A stretch of DNA of 64,000 bases, taken from contig NZ_BDCJ01000008.1 in the NCBI RefSeq assembly GCF_001613445.1, positions 62,001 to 126,000 of the forward strand, read 5' to 3'. The translations under genes and the position numbers were made by a program. The stretch comes from Nocardia grenadensis NBRC 108939. GTDB taxonomy: Bacteria; Actinomycetota; Actinomycetes; Mycobacteriales; Mycobacteriaceae. Position 1 is the stretch's first letter; each line of letters opens with the position of its first letter. The notes beneath the pieces were generated by a model. It made no database searches and had not been told where the DNA came from. It saw only the letters and a list, made by a program, of their open reading frames with translations. Shown piece after piece: positions 10,860 through 18,880 of the stretch.

Positions 10860-10997
10860 TTCTCCGGATCGCGGCGTTCGGGTGGTGGCCTGAGATCCAC
10901 GCTCAGGCCGCCGCCGGGCCGTCAGACGGTGCAGACCGTCCCAACACGTTATCGAGGCCGGCGGGGAGCGAAGGTGGCCCTCGGTACGCTCGTGGGC

Positions 10998-11299
10998 ATG
11001 GACGGGACTCGCTCCTGCTGATCGTCACCATCGGCCCGTTGGTGCTGTTCGGGTGGGCGGCTATTCGAGCCGAGCACCGTGGCCTCGGGGGGGCGTTCGC
11101 CGGGCCGTTCCAGGAGATGTTCGATCCCGGCGCGGCGCGGGCGCGGATCGTCCGCGAGGAGAGGGCGGAACTGCCGGATCCAGCGGACTCCGGCGACTCG
11201 GACGACGATGCGCCGGACACGGCGGTGTACAAGGAGGGGCGGTTCCACATCAACCCTGGTAGGGCTCGGCGGCGCGAAGGTAGCGGGACCGCTGGGTGA
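10998..11299 (+). pseudogene. small membrane-anchored protein with frame break near its start
   Basis: A frame ending at 11299 encodes a convincing membrane helix and tail (LLLIVTIGPLVLFGWAAIRAEHRG then FQEMFDPGAARARIVREERAEL) but has no usable start codon in frame nearby. The natural-looking start ATG 10998 (MDGTRS) is in another phase and stops after seven codons; one base gained or lost between 11001 and 11017 would join it to the long frame. Either a frameshift has inactivated it, or there is a sequencing error. The product would have one N-terminal membrane helix and an acidic tail of about 60 residues. Function unknown. Confidence 0.4.
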
Positions 11300-11388
11300 G
11301 CTCGGTGAGCACCTGCCCGGCCACCCGGGGAACGCCGACTCCGACGCGTCTCGGCCGCCAGTCGCCAGGCCCGGATCTCGGTGCCGGT

Positions 11389-12216
11389 TCAGGTTCGCGC
11401 GGCCAGGAGATCAGTGGTGAGCCGGGCGAGGCGGCGGGCATTGCCGGGATCGAGTGAGGGGAGTGAGAGGTCCAGGGTGCGGCCGCGGTCGACTGCGGTG
11501 AGTGGTTCCGCGGGCGGGTTGTCGATGAAATCGTGGAGTGGGCGCACCGATTCGCGTACGGGGCGTGCGGCGACCGCGGCCAGGGAACGGATCGCGGTTC
11601 TGGTGAGGAAACCGAGCGGGGAGAGATCGCCGCTTCTGGTGAAACCGGGATGGTAGAGAACGACTTTGATCTTGTCGCCGTGCTCTTCGGCGAACGAGAC
11701 ACCGAGCAGGTCGTTGGCCCGCCCGGCCTGTAGCTGGGCGCCGACCACGCTGTAGCCGCGGGTGAGGTGGGGATCGTCCCAGTGGATCGCGCCCTTCTGC
11801 ACACCGACCCCGGCGATACTGACGATCACCGGACGGGCGGCACGTTCCAGTAGTGGAACCAGCTGGTGCGACAGCAGATATCGGCTGAGGTAGTACAGCG
11901 CGAAGGTGTGCTCGAAACCCTCGGCGGTCTGGACGCGTTTCGGTGTCGTGCGGTTCGCGAAGAGCAGCAGCGCGTCCACGCGGTCATAGGCGGCGCGAAT
12001 CTCGCCGACCACCCGTTCCACCTCCGTCACCGAACTCAGGTCGGCGCGGACGAAGCGGAGCCGGTCCGCGTCCGCTCCGGCCGCGGCCGTGAGCTGTTCG
12101 CCCTTGGCCGGGTTGCTGCCGATCGCCACGACCCGGTCGCCGCGGGTGAGACGTTCGAGGGCGATCGCGCGACCCATGCCGTCCGTGCCGCCGCTGATAA
12201 GAATGGTTCTGGACAT
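11389..12216 (-). CDS. SDR-family NAD(P)-dependent oxidoreductase
   Basis: 275 residues from ATG 12216, with GGAGG four to five bases upstream; the frame opens 23 codons earlier but the ribosome binding site fixes this start. N-terminal Rossmann motif ISGGTDGMGRAIA (TGxxxGxG type). FANRTT replaces the usual NNAG, and VSIAGVG is followed by a Tyr-containing stretch where YxxxK would be expected, but the canonical YxxxK is not evident, so this is an atypical SDR. It is divergent from an HxlR regulator with 71 bases between, suggesting regulation by that protein. Substrate unknown. Confidence 0.8.
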   Translation of the reverse strand: MSRTILISGGTDGMGRAIALERLTRGDRVVAIGSNPAKGEQLTAAAGADADRLRFVRADLSSVTEVERVVGEIRAAYDRVDALLLFANRTTPKRVQTAEGFEHTFALYYLSRYLLSHQLVPLLERAARPVIVSIAGVGVQKGAIHWDDPHLTRGYSVVGAQLQAGRANDLLGVSFAEEHGDKIKVVLYHPGFTRSGDLSPLGFLTRTAIRSLAAVAARPVRESVRPLHDFIDNPPAEPLTAVDRGRTLDLSLPSLDPGNARRLARLTTDLLAART

Positions 12217-12287
12217 CACACCTCCGTGGATCCGACTGCTGTACTCATCCTCGGCAGCGGCCACCGGAAGCGAAAGAAGGCACAATT

Positions 12288-12722
12288 ATGTCCGGTGCGC
12301 ACACGGATGTGCCCTCCATTGCCGCCGCCGCACTCCCCACGCCGGTGCCGGTGGCGGAGTACGCGGCGTGCCCGGTTTCGGGGCTGATGAGTCGGATCGG
12401 CGACAAATGGGTCCTGTTGGTGATCGCGTTGCTGGCCGAACGCCGCTATCGCTACAACGAACTGCACCGCTCGATCGAGGGCATCAGTCAGCGCATGCTG
12501 ACCCGGACCCTGCGCGCGCTCGAGGACGACGGGCTCATCGATCGCGTGGTGTACCCGACGGTCCCACCGGCCGTCGAGTACGGGCTCACCCCGCTGGGGG
12601 AAACGTTGCTGGTCCCGCTTTCGGCGCTGGCCGATTGGGCAGTGGACCATGCCGGCGAGATCACCGCCGCGCGCGCGGACCGTACCGGAGGGGGTACGGC
12701 CGGGATGTCCGGCGAAGGGTGA
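12288..12722 (+). CDS. HxlR-family transcriptional regulator
   Basis: 144 residues with the HxlR winged-helix pattern: a Cys near the N-terminus (YAACPVSGLMSRIGDKWVLLVI), YNELHRSIEGISQRMLTRTLRALEDDGLI, and VEYGLTPLGETL. Members are often redox or electrophile-sensing repressors acting through that Cys. It is divergent from the SDR gene, the usual arrangement for an HxlR protein and its target. No clear operator could be picked in the 71-base gap. Confidence 0.87.
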   Translation: MSGAHTDVPSIAAAALPTPVPVAEYAACPVSGLMSRIGDKWVLLVIALLAERRYRYNELHRSIEGISQRMLTRTLRALEDDGLIDRVVYPTVPPAVEYGLTPLGETLLVPLSALADWAVDHAGEITAARADRTGGGTAGMSGEG

Positions 12723-12773
12723 TCGAAGGCCGGTCCGGCTCGCGGCCGGCCGCCCGCGACGCACTCGACCGGC

Positions 12774-14003
12774 TCATGGCAGTGGACCGGGAACACCGCG
12801 CGAGTCCGCGGAGGGCGTAGCCGGATCGGCTCCGGCCGGGCGGGCGGTTGTCGCCGACCGGGTGATTCCCCAGGTGGTGAACCCCCCGAGCGCGTAGAGC
12901 GCACCGGTCAGGCAGGAAGCCTGCCATCCCCATGTCGTGTAGGCCCAGGTCGTCGTGATGGCGCCCAGGGCCGAGCCGAGAGAGTAGAACGCCATGTAGG
13001 CGCCGATGACCCTGCCGGCGCGGGCCGGATGTGCGGTGGTCAGCAGATGCTGGCTGCTGACATGTACGGCCTGCACGGCGAAGTCGAGCGTGACGATACC
13101 GAGGACGAGTGGCCACAGGGTCGATTCGGCCCGCGCGATCAGGAGCCAGGACGCGGCCAGCAGGAGCAGCGACCAGCCGCTGATCGTCTGTGCGTGACCG
13201 GAATCGGCCCAGCGGCCGGCCCGGCCGGCTCCGACGGCTCCGGCGACCCCGGCCAGGCCGAAGAGCCCGATCTCGGTGGTGCCGAAGGTCCAGGGTTGCG
13301 CACCCAGCGGTAGCGCCAGGCCGCTCCACAGGGTGCCGAACGAGGCGAAGACGAAGAACGTGATGACGCCCCGGCTCAGAAGTAACCGGCCGTTCGCACT
13401 CGGCTCTCTCCTGGCTCTCGGTGCCCGCGAGCATCGGCCGCTGGATGTACTGGGGTCCGGCCGGAGTCTCATCCGGACCGTCACCGCGAGCACGGCGCAG
13501 GCCACGGCGAGCAGGAGGTAGACGGTGCGCCAGCCGACGGTGTCGCCCAGTAGTCCGGCCAGGACCCGGATCCCGAGGATGCCGATCACCACTCCCGATG
13601 TGACCGTGCCGATATTGCGTCCCCGCTCGTCTGGTGCGGAGACCGCCGCGACATAGACGACGGTGATCTGTACGACGACCGCGAACAGACCCGCGACCGC
13701 CAGGCCTGCCGCGGCGACGACCGCATTCGGTGCGGCCGCCGCGGTCGCGGCTCCGGCACCGGTGAGCAGCAGCTGGCCGATGATGAGCCGTCGCCGGTCC
13801 AGTATGTCGCCGAGCGGTACCAGCAGAACCAGGCCCGCGAAATACCCGATCTGCCCGGCCGCGACCAGCCGGCCCAGCGATTCCGGCGCCAGTCCCAGCT
13901 CGGCACCGGCCTTTTCGAGAACCGGCTGGATGGCGTAGATCGTGGCCACTGCCACGGCGCACACCGCGGCCGGGAGCAGTCGCTGTGGCTTCGCGGAATC
14001 CAT
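12774..14003 (-). CDS. MFS transporter (drug/metabolite efflux type)
   Basis: 409 residues from ATG 14003 (MDSAKPQRLLPAAVCAVAVA). Twelve hydrophobic segments can be followed; the loop between helices 2 and 3 carries the MFS motif A variant PLGDILDRRRLIIGQ. After a central hydrophilic loop rich in Arg and Ser (about residues 190–210), the second half resumes with GVITFFVFASFGTLWSGLALP. It is divergent from another HxlR-type regulator, so it is probably an inducible exporter. Substrate not predictable. Confidence 0.85.
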   Translation of the reverse strand: MDSAKPQRLLPAAVCAVAVATIYAIQPVLEKAGAELGLAPESLGRLVAAGQIGYFAGLVLLVPLGDILDRRRLIIGQLLLTGAGAATAAAAPNAVVAAAGLAVAGLFAVVVQITVVYVAAVSAPDERGRNIGTVTSGVVIGILGIRVLAGLLGDTVGWRTVYLLLAVACAVLAVTVRMRLRPDPSTSSGRCSRAPRARREPSANGRLLLSRGVITFFVFASFGTLWSGLALPLGAQPWTFGTTEIGLFGLAGVAGAVGAGRAGRWADSGHAQTISGWSLLLLAASWLLIARAESTLWPLVLGIVTLDFAVQAVHVSSQHLLTTAHPARAGRVIGAYMAFYSLGSALGAITTTWAYTTWGWQASCLTGALYALGGFTTWGITRSATTARPAGADPATPSADSRGVPGPLP

Positions 14004-14090
14004 GCCCGCCTCCAATTGGTAGCAATATGCAACCATTCGAAGATATGGCAAGATGGTTTCGAAATGCAACCGAAGAGATGGGGTGAATCG

Positions 14091-14540
14091 ATGGACCTCG
14101 GCGCCGACCGCGAATGGACCGATCCCACCTGCCCGGTGGCCCGGACGGTGGACCTCGTCGGCGATCGATGGATTCTGCTCATCGTTCGAGACGCCATGGA
14201 TGGCACGGCGTCGTTCACCGACTTCCGGCAGCGGCTCGGGATCTCCCGCAATATTCTGGCGGACCGGCTCCGCAGGCTGGTCGACAACGGCATCCTGGCC
14301 ACCAGTACAGTTCCCGGCGGGAAGCGGCACAGCTACGAGCTGACCGACGCGGGCAAAGATCTGTTCACGACCATCGTGGCATTGCGGCAGTGGGGTGAGC
14401 GCAATGCGTTCACCGCCGGTGAGGCCCGGTCGACGCTGACCGACCTCGCGGGAAACGAACTCGCCGAACTGGGACCGCGCACCCGGGCCGGCGACGAGAT
14501 CGGTGTGGACACTTCGCGGGTGCGGCGCCCGGTGACCTGA
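14091..14540 (+). CDS. HxlR-family transcriptional regulator
   Basis: 149 residues from ATG 14091; ATG 14064 is a possible alternative. Contains CPVARTVDLVGDRWILLIV (with the N-terminal Cys typical of the family), the helix-turn-helix TDFRQRLGISRNILADRLRRL, and KRHSYELTDAGKDLF in the wing. It is divergent from the MFS gene. The octamer ATGCAACC occurs twice in the gap (14027–14034 and 14064–14071) and may be part of its binding site. The effector is unknown. Confidence 0.85.
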   Translation: MDLGADREWTDPTCPVARTVDLVGDRWILLIVRDAMDGTASFTDFRQRLGISRNILADRLRRLVDNGILATSTVPGGKRHSYELTDAGKDLFTTIVALRQWGERNAFTAGEARSTLTDLAGNELAELGPRTRAGDEIGVDTSRVRRPVT

Positions 14541-14829
14541 GGGGCCGCTGGGACGCGCGGTGTGTGTTGACCGCTTCGGGCACGGGCCCGGAAGTCGTGG
14601 TGGCGAGCAGGATGGATCGGCGCCGGGCGCCCGCCGGCGCGATCGCGGTCGCGGGGTTCGGGGAAGGACTTCGCAGGCTGTCCGGCCGCACTTCGGGCCC
14701 GCTCGGATTGCCCCGCGCGGGAGCCGCACTGCGCATATCGTGACCGGGTGGGGGTCGGTGGATGGAGTGGGCCGAATGTCAGCGCCGCTGTGCGGGCACT
14801 GCAACAAGCGCTCGCCGGGACAAGAAAAT

Positions 14830-15132
14830 TCAATGTCGGCAACCGATATCCGCGTAGTTCGTTCTGGCGCACGACTCGCCCGCCCGGATGGTCGGTGCTG
14901 TCAGGTGCAGCGAAGCCGGTGAGTAGGGCCGCGGTATCCGCAGGGGACGCTTTCGAACGGGCTGGTGCCCGGGGAGCCGGTGAATTCCCGCATGAAAGGT
15001 GTTCGGACACAGGATCTCGCGTAACTCGGTCGCGAAGACGGTGGCGACCGTGGCCGGGTCGAACGGGTCGGCCGCGGCGAGCAGCTGATCGACCGATGCC
15101 CGAATCGCGGACGCCTGCGACGTATCGGGCAT
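14830..15132 (-). CDS. hypothetical protein, possibly a remnant
   Basis: 100-codon frame starting at ATG 15132 after a GAGGGG. The first half reads as plausible actinobacterial coding sequence (MPDTSQASAIRASVDQLLAA, then a helical stretch with TELREILCPNTFHAG), while the second half is Arg/Pro-rich and less protein-like, so it may be a 3'-truncated gene. No family recognised. The 290 bases between it and the HxlR gene hold nothing I can support. Confidence 0.3.
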   Translation of the reverse strand: MPDTSQASAIRASVDQLLAAADPFDPATVATVFATELREILCPNTFHAGIHRLPGHQPVRKRPLRIPRPYSPASLHLTAPTIRAGESCARTNYADIGCRH

Positions 15133-15233
15133 CGCGTATCCCCTCGGAGGTGTGGAAGCGAACCGATATCGGCATCCCCAACCCGGCCTGGGCCGCTACT
15201 GCGAATTCGGTTGTGGAAAGTGCTGCTCCATGT

Positions 15234-15833
15234 TCAGGGGGCCGGTGCGGTGCGGAGGGCTTCGAGGATCCGGCGCAGCGAGGTCAGGGTGTCGGACAGG
15301 GCATCGGGGCCGGGAGAGGTGGCCAGCCAGAGGGCGGCTTCGTTCATGGCGCCGGACAGGAGGTGGGTGAGCGGCGGTATGGGCTGGGGTGGGAGTACGC
15401 CCGCGGCGACGAGTGCGGTGAGCGCTTCTTCGAGGTGGCGGCCGGCGGCGGATTCGTCCATGGCGCGCCATTCCTGCCAGCCCAGGACCGCGGGACCGTC
15501 GATCAGCATGATGCGCTGGATCTCGGGGGTGGTGCAGCTGGTCAGGAAGGTTTCGCAGCCGGTGACGAGCTGGGTCCACGGGTCCGATTCGGTATCCGCG
15601 GCGGCGGCGACGCGGTCGCCGACCTCGGATTGCACATCCTCCAGGACCGCGCGGAACAGTGTGAGTTTGCTGTCGAAATTGTGGTAGAGCGCACCCTTGG
15701 TGACGCCTGCCGCGGTGACGATCTCCGAAAGACCCACGGCGGCATAACCTTTGGTGGCGAATAGCTTCCTGCTCTGGTGTAGCAGGGTTGCGCGGGTCTG
15801 TGCCCGCTGCTGGGCGCGCAGCGATCCGGCCAT
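15234..15833 (-). CDS. TetR-family transcriptional regulator
   Basis: 199 residues with a clear TetR DNA-binding domain: RATLLHQSRKLFATKGYAAVGLSEIVTAAGVTKGALYHNFDSK, and a helical C-terminal domain of the TetR_C type (LVTGCETFLTSCTTPEIQRIML). It is divergent from the VOC-family gene, and the gap holds a near-perfect symmetric operator array (15850–15898), so it very probably represses both itself and the VOC gene. Confidence 0.9.
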   Translation of the reverse strand: MAGSLRAQQRAQTRATLLHQSRKLFATKGYAAVGLSEIVTAAGVTKGALYHNFDSKLTLFRAVLEDVQSEVGDRVAAAADTESDPWTQLVTGCETFLTSCTTPEIQRIMLIDGPAVLGWQEWRAMDESAAGRHLEEALTALVAAGVLPPQPIPPLTHLLSGAMNEAALWLATSPGPDALSDTLTSLRRILEALRTAPAP

Positions 15834-15849
15834 TGCGAACCTTCCATTG

Positions 15850-15898
15850 ACATACCGATGGTATGCGACCTAGCCTAGTTCGCATACCATCGGTATGT
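15850..15898. promoter_or_regulatory. double palindromic operator between TetR and VOC genes
   Basis: Two 19-base arms in perfect inverted orientation (15850–15868 and 15880–15898) separated by 11 bases. Each arm itself contains a palindrome: CATACCGATGGTATG at 15851–15865 and CATACCATCGGTATG at 15883–15897. This is the classic geometry for cooperative TetR dimer binding over overlapping divergent promoters. Confidence 0.8.
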
Positions 15899-15923
15899 GA
15901 ACTTCGGCGCGAAAGAGGCAGGT

Positions 15924-16355
15924 ATGACACTAGGCAGCTTCTACCCGGTCATCGGCACCACTCGGATCGCGCAGGCGCGCGATTTCTACACCCACTGGTT
16001 CGGATTCGAGATCACCTTCGCGGCGGACTGGTACGTCAGCCTGCGGCGGACCGAGGGCGAGCGGTACTACGAGCTGGCGCTGCTGGACCATACGCACCCG
16101 ACTGTCCCCGCGGGGTACCGCAAACCGGTCCAGGGCCTGCTGTTGAACTTCGAGGTCGACGATGTCGACGCCGAATGGGAACGGCTGGTCGTGCGAGGCG
16201 GGTTGCGGGCCGAACTCGATATCCGCTCCGAGGATTTCGGGCAGCGGCATTTCATCGTCGCGGATCCGAGTGGGGTGCTGATCGATGTCATCACCGAGAT
16301 ACCGCCCAGCGGCGAATTCGCCGCACAGTTCACCGCCGGATCCACGGTGGTATGA
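15924..16355 (+). CDS. VOC (glyoxalase/bleomycin-resistance) family protein
   Basis: 143 residues from ATG 15924, supported by AGAGGCAGG upstream; GTG 15897 lies inside the operator and is unlikely. Two betaalphabetabetabeta modules: [21 protein letters not shown] and [20 protein letters not shown], ending [22 protein letters not shown]. Related proteins bind antibiotics or act as metal-dependent lyases and dioxygenases. Probably controlled by the divergent TetR protein. Its 3' end lies two bases from the displaced tail of the gene split by the downstream transposon. Confidence 0.85.
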   Translation: MTLGSFYPVIGTTRIAQARDFYTHWFGFEITFAADWYVSLRRTEGERYYELALLDHTHPTVPAGYRKPVQGLLLNFEVDDVDAEWERLVVRGGLRAELDIRSEDFGQRHFIVADPSGVLIDVITEIPPSGEFAAQFTAGSTVV

Positions 16356-16357
16356 CG

Positions 16358-16411
16358 CTAATCCCCGTCGGCGACCGGGCGTGGCTCGGCGGACCCGGTC
16401 CTCCGGAAGAG
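16358..16411 (-). pseudogene. displaced 3' end of the Cys-rich gene split by the transposon
   Basis: Read on the minus strand, 16411–16358 continues the frame of the Cys-rich gene at 33736–34176 when the transposon and one AAGAG copy are removed: after ...PPPLL come FRRTGSAEPRPVADGD and a TAG at 16358–16360. The joined gene is 495 bases (164 codons plus stop), exactly divisible by three. This reconstruction is read directly from the sequence and independently supports the element boundaries. Confidence 0.75.
16407..16411 (+). repeat. left 5-bp target-site duplication AAGAG
   Basis: AAGAG immediately precedes the left terminal repeat; the same five bases immediately follow the right terminal repeat at 33731–33735. 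Five-base duplications are what Tn3-family transposition generates. Confidence 0.8.
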
Positions 16412-16635
16412 GGGGGTCCGGGAACATCCGCGAGAAAAGTCACGCTAAGGAATTAGCGCAGATAGTGGCGCGCTATGTGCGGCAGTTCAAGCACCGAACA
16501 GGCGCAGATGACCTCGTCGCGGGATCCACTCGCGAAACTATGTGCGATAGCGCCTGATCACGATCACGGAAACATGGTCTCCAGTACGGAATGAGTCGCT
16601 ACCGGTACTTTTCTCGCCGGTGCTCCTCGACCCCC
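16412..16635 (+). mobile_element. left TIME (Tn3-derived inverted-repeat miniature element)
   Basis: 224 bases. Outer end GGGGGTCCGGGAACATCCGC... and inner end (read inward from 16635 on the minus strand) GGGGGTCGAGGAGCACCGGC... agree at about 28 of 38 positions, with GCGAGAAAAGT identical in both, so the element has its own pair of inverted repeats. It matches the right copy (33507–33730, inverted) with two differences, both near 16450–16455. It carries no gene of its own, but its inner end contains the ATG and first codons of the mobC frame. Confidence 0.85.
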
Positions 16636-17034
16636 GAGTACGCAGAGTTCGCCGACGCGGCGACCAAGGCGGGGATGACCCTGCCGCGGTTGCTGGTCGA
16701 GTCGGCGAAGTCGGAGGGCCGCGTGGAGGCCGGCCGGGCGCACGCGGTGATGGGCTTGCTGGAGGTCGACGAACAGGTCCGGCGCGAGCGAAACAACTTG
16801 AACCAGTTGGTCCGCTACACCCACCAGCACAAGGACGCTCCGGTGTTCCCGGAGGAGCTGGTGGCGCGTCTGCGGGATGCGTTGTACGCCAGCACCCGGG
16901 CCTCGATCGGGTTGGAGACGGCGGCACGGTGGGTGATGGGGCTGGGCCCGGCGACGAGTGACACGTCGATCGACGTCGATGAGGATCTCGCGCTCAGTAG
17001 CGAGTGGGCCGAGGCCGATTCGCCGGGGCGGTGA
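16591..17034 (+). CDS. mobC: MobC-like relaxosome accessory protein
   Basis: 147-codon frame. From about residue 15 it reads as a plasmid mobilisation protein (EYAEFADAATKAGMTLPRLLVESA, then VDEQVRRERNNLNQLVRYTHQHK), with the ribbon-helix-helix-like N-terminal region and the NNLNQ motif typical of MobC, which helps the relaxase open oriT. The first 15 codons and the start codon lie inside the left miniature element and are also present, without mobC, in the right copy. The natural 5' end has therefore been replaced by, or fused to, transposon sequence; whether it is still functional is uncertain. It ends eight bases before the relaxase start. Confidence 0.75.
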   Translation: MSRYRYFSRRCSSTPEYAEFADAATKAGMTLPRLLVESAKSEGRVEAGRAHAVMGLLEVDEQVRRERNNLNQLVRYTHQHKDAPVFPEELVARLRDALYASTRASIGLETAARWVMGLGPATSDTSIDVDEDLALSSEWAEADSPGR

Positions 17035-17041
17035 CCGGCTC

Positions 17042-18865
17042 ATGATGCCGAACATCAAAAAGGGCAGCTACATGTCCAACCTGCTGGTGTATTTGGCGGG
17101 TAAGGGCCGGGCCAACGAGCACCGCGATCAGCGGGTGATCGCCGGGGACACGGTGGTGGAGGCGATCTACGGTGGCCGGCCGTTGTCGACGATGCAGGCG
17201 GCCGAGCTTGCGCGTCTGCTGGATTCCCCGCGGCAGCTGATCCTGCGCGGCGCCCCCGTTCCGTCGGTCGACCGCGCGAAAGCCCGGGCGTTGATGGAGC
17301 AAGGGATGGACCGGGCGGCGGCGGTTGCGGAGGCGACCCGCGATCACAACACGTGGCACTGCTCGCTGAGTTTGTCGCCGGAGGAGGGCACGCTCAGCGA
17401 TGAGACCTGGGCGGCGATCGCTCACGACTTCATGCAGATGATGGGTTTCGCCCACCGTGACGACGATGTGCCCGATACCCGGTGGTCGGCGATCCACCAC
17501 GGGCTCAACGCCGGCGGAGGCGACCATATCCACATCGCGATGGCGGTGGTGCGCTCGGACGGGTCGTGCGCGAGTTTGTATCTCGACCAGGTCCGGGCGC
17601 AGCAGGCCTGTAACCGGTTGGAGCACAAGTACGGGTTGCAGGTGTTGGCGTCGCGGGAGGAGCGCGGCACCGAACGGGCCACCACCCCGGCCGAACGGGC
17701 CCGTCAGGAGCGGATCGGTGCACCGGAAACCGACCGCGAGGCGATGGAGCGGCGGGTGCGTGCGATCGCGGCGGCCGCGGGCAGCGAAGCGGAGTGGTTG
17801 CGTGAACTGCGCGCGGTCGGGATCCTGCCGCGGCCCCGGTGGGAGAAGGGCGGGCAAGAGGAGGTCGGCGGCTACAAGGTGGAGATGCGGCCGCAGCGCA
17901 ACGCCGACGGGAAGCTGGAGAAGGCCCTGACCTTCAGCGGTGGATATCTGGCCAAGGACCTGACCCTGCCCGCGCTGCGGCACTGGGCCGGGTGGGATCA
18001 GTCGCCGGAGGCGCAGGCCGAGGCCCTGTCGGAGTGGCGTAAGGGCTTGGATCAGTTCGGGCGCCCGAAGATCGGTTCGGAGCTCGATGAGCGGCGGGTG
18101 ATCGATGAGCTGGCGCGGTGGAGCGCGCACACCCGCACGATCCCGGAGGCTGATCGTGACGAGTGGTGCCGGGCGGCGTCGCAGGCGGCGGGGATGTTCG
18201 AGGCGTTGTCGGTCAACGTCGAACGCTCACCGGGCCCGGTCCACCAGCTGGCGCGGCAGCTCGGCCGGGCTGGTGATCAGCCCGCCTCCCACCGGCGGGC
18301 GCGGGCACTGTCCCCGCAGCAGCGTGAGCGTGAGCGGGGGTTGCGGCAGATATCGCGGTGGTTGTGGTCGACGCAGAACCCGGTCACCGCGAATGTGGCG
18401 TTGCTGTACGCGTTGACCGATTGCCTGCTCGCCGTGCAGGAGACGCTGGCGGCCGGCGATCGGGAGCGGTTGGCGGCTGCGATGGCGTTCAAGGCGCGCC
18501 AGAGCCTGACCGAGATCCACATGCGCCACGCGGGGATCGACCCGAAGCGCGAGTACGACCGCAGCGAAGGTTCACCGGCGTGGGTGTCGCTCGTGCGGGC
18601 CAACGCGATGGTCGATCGGGTCCCCGCGGGCGAAATCGAACCCGAACTGGCCATGGCGAACCAGGCGTGGCAGGCCAACCGGGTCGCGCTGGCGGGTCGG
18701 CCCGGCTATGACATGGTCGACGAGTTCGGGCACATCACCCGGAAGGCGAGCGAGCGGAAAGCGGCACCCCGGCCGACGAAACCGAGCCTGGCCGGTCAGC
18801 GGGCGAGCGCCGTACGCAGGGGGCCCCGGCCGGAGCAACAGAACGACCGGGAATTCGACCGCTGA
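17042..18865 (+). CDS. mobA: relaxase / mobilisation nuclease
   Basis: 607 residues from ATG 17042 (MMPNIKKGSYMSNLLVYLAG). The N-terminus carries the candidate nucleophile tyrosines (10 and 17) and the KGRANEHRDQRVIAGD stretch typical of actinobacterial MobA/VirD2-like relaxases. The metal-binding motif is visible as HNTWHCSLSLSPEEG (102–116) and HHGLNAGGGDHIHIAMAVV (152–170). It would nick oriT and pilot the strand in conjugation using a transfer apparatus supplied by another element. The C-terminal half is helical and not recognisable. Start codons overlap closely with mobC, indicating an operon. Confidence 0.88.
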   Translation: MMPNIKKGSYMSNLLVYLAGKGRANEHRDQRVIAGDTVVEAIYGGRPLSTMQAAELARLLDSPRQLILRGAPVPSVDRAKARALMEQGMDRAAAVAEATRDHNTWHCSLSLSPEEGTLSDETWAAIAHDFMQMMGFAHRDDDVPDTRWSAIHHGLNAGGGDHIHIAMAVVRSDGSCASLYLDQVRAQQACNRLEHKYGLQVLASREERGTERATTPAERARQERIGAPETDREAMERRVRAIAAAAGSEAEWLRELRAVGILPRPRWEKGGQEEVGGYKVEMRPQRNADGKLEKALTFSGGYLAKDLTLPALRHWAGWDQSPEAQAEALSEWRKGLDQFGRPKIGSELDERRVIDELARWSAHTRTIPEADRDEWCRAASQAAGMFEALSVNVERSPGPVHQLARQLGRAGDQPASHRRARALSPQQRERERGLRQISRWLWSTQNPVTANVALLYALTDCLLAVQETLAAGDRERLAAAMAFKARQSLTEIHMRHAGIDPKREYDRSEGSPAWVSLVRANAMVDRVPAGEIEPELAMANQAWQANRVALAGRPGYDMVDEFGHITRKASERKAAPRPTKPSLAGQRASAVRRGPRPEQQNDREFDR

Positions 18866-18880
18866 TCTGCACCAGGCGTC

